NCBI GenBank assembly: GCA_039621445.1
Contig: CP154956.1
Span: 85,246,474-85,310,473 of the forward strand
DNA from: Euglena gracilis
Taxonomy: Eukaryota; Euglenida; Euglenophyceae; Euglenales
Length of the DNA: 64,000 nt
Direction of reading: 5' to 3'
Part shown: positions 63,710 to 64,000 of the stretch, one piece after another
Position numbering within the stretch: position 1 is the stretch's first letter
Layout: each line of letters opens with the position of its first letter
Position numbers and translations under genes: made by a program
The notes under the pieces: model-generated
Databases searched by the model: none
Told to the model about the DNA's origin: nothing
The model's input: the letters and a program-made list of their open reading frames with translations, nothing else

Positions 63710-64000
63710 CATTTTTCTAAGCCAGTTAATGGAGGAGTAGGGTTAGGGTCAGGGTTGGGGTTAGGGTTAGAGTTAGGGTTCGGATTAGGGTTAGGTATAG
63801 GGTTAGGGTTTCGGGTTAGGGTTGGGGTTAGGGTTCGGGTTACGTTTAAGGTTAGGGTTAGGTGTCTGGTTGCGCATGCTCACCAAAGGGTCCGGCAGTG
63901 ACGGGATTTTGTTACTGGGGGCGGGGGGGGGGGGGCGGCACCCCCCGCTGGACGACCAAGGGCGCCGAAGGCGCCCTCCAACGATGGGTTTCTGATTGCG

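Larger units (their letters stand above)
62010..64000. mobile_element. right part of an E/F-type element interrupted by element I; continues past window
   Basis: From the GGCCCGACC target it reads GGTCGGTAGGAAACGCAATT, C-tract, CTGGAGATTTAA (then short recombinase element s3), AACATTGTCTTTGCATATAC, the hairpin repeat (63,321), TTAGGG-like repeats (63,735-63,865) and a type 3 cassette at 63,865-64,000. This is the order of element F. Its left end beyond 48,630 appears truncated. Confidence 0.6.

Overview
This is eukaryotic nuclear DNA, almost entirely nested transposable elements, repeats and decayed genes. The evidence is short GT-AG introns (43-55 nt) in the better reading frames, a hAT transposase with a BED-type finger, a PHD finger, microsatellites, poly-T runs and many degenerate CCCTAA/TTAGGG blocks. 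No tRNA, rRNA, bacterial operon or CRISPR array is visible. A protist or alga is the likeliest source, but I cannot name it. G- and C-homopolymers are extreme, so exact lengths of such tracts (and some frameshifts) may be sequencing errors. All element calls, target-site duplications (TSDs) and alignments were made by eye.

Layout. 1-9.1 kb: remnants of minus-strand genes (exons near 0.7-2.3, 2.7-3.5, 4.4-4.7 and 8.7-8.9 kb), several MITEs, and a 2.1-kb hAT transposon (6.6-8.7 kb) with a six-exon transposase gene. 9.1-24.8 kb: gene-poor, with hAT-like MITEs that have 8-bp TSDs, tandem repeats, and a 1.78-kb unit duplicated 2.4 times (16.2-20.5 kb). 24.8-64 kb: a stack of large elements. Seven elements begin GGCTC or GGCCC, end GAGCC or GGGCC, and are flanked by 9-bp TSDs (E, D, F, G, B, K, I), which suggests non-autonomous Mutator-like elements. 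Their terminal inverted repeats are arrays of short palindromic words. Their interiors carry G-tract hairpin cassettes, telomere-like repeats and, in G, a 71-bp minisatellite.

The protein-coding content of the right half is tyrosine-recombinase (Crypton-like) transposons of at least three related families (32.5-35.1, 36.1-37.6 and 26.8-28.1 kb), plus deleted and non-autonomous derivatives. All share an N-terminal motif of the form N-x-LP-x2-P-x4-FLA-x-L. Two show the recombinase box around the first catalytic arginine. The best family also carries a C-terminal PHD finger. Seven copies of that family's ends lie next to the trinucleotide TAA (one copy has TAG on one side), and several sit in the same TTTAAGCCCC box of the Mutator-like termini.

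Nesting can be read directly. I (48,639-62,009) contains B (49,816-54,386), K (57,503-60,208), three recombinase elements and several MITEs. F (41,740-47,326) contains recombinase copy B, which is itself split by G (42,666-45,492). The uninterrupted sequence at 61,510 is an empty-site paralogue for the insertion of B. The most interesting theme is one transposon framework reused with different palindromic words and different cassette inserts, next to several divergent tyrosine-recombinase families that each have their own palindromic end repeats.
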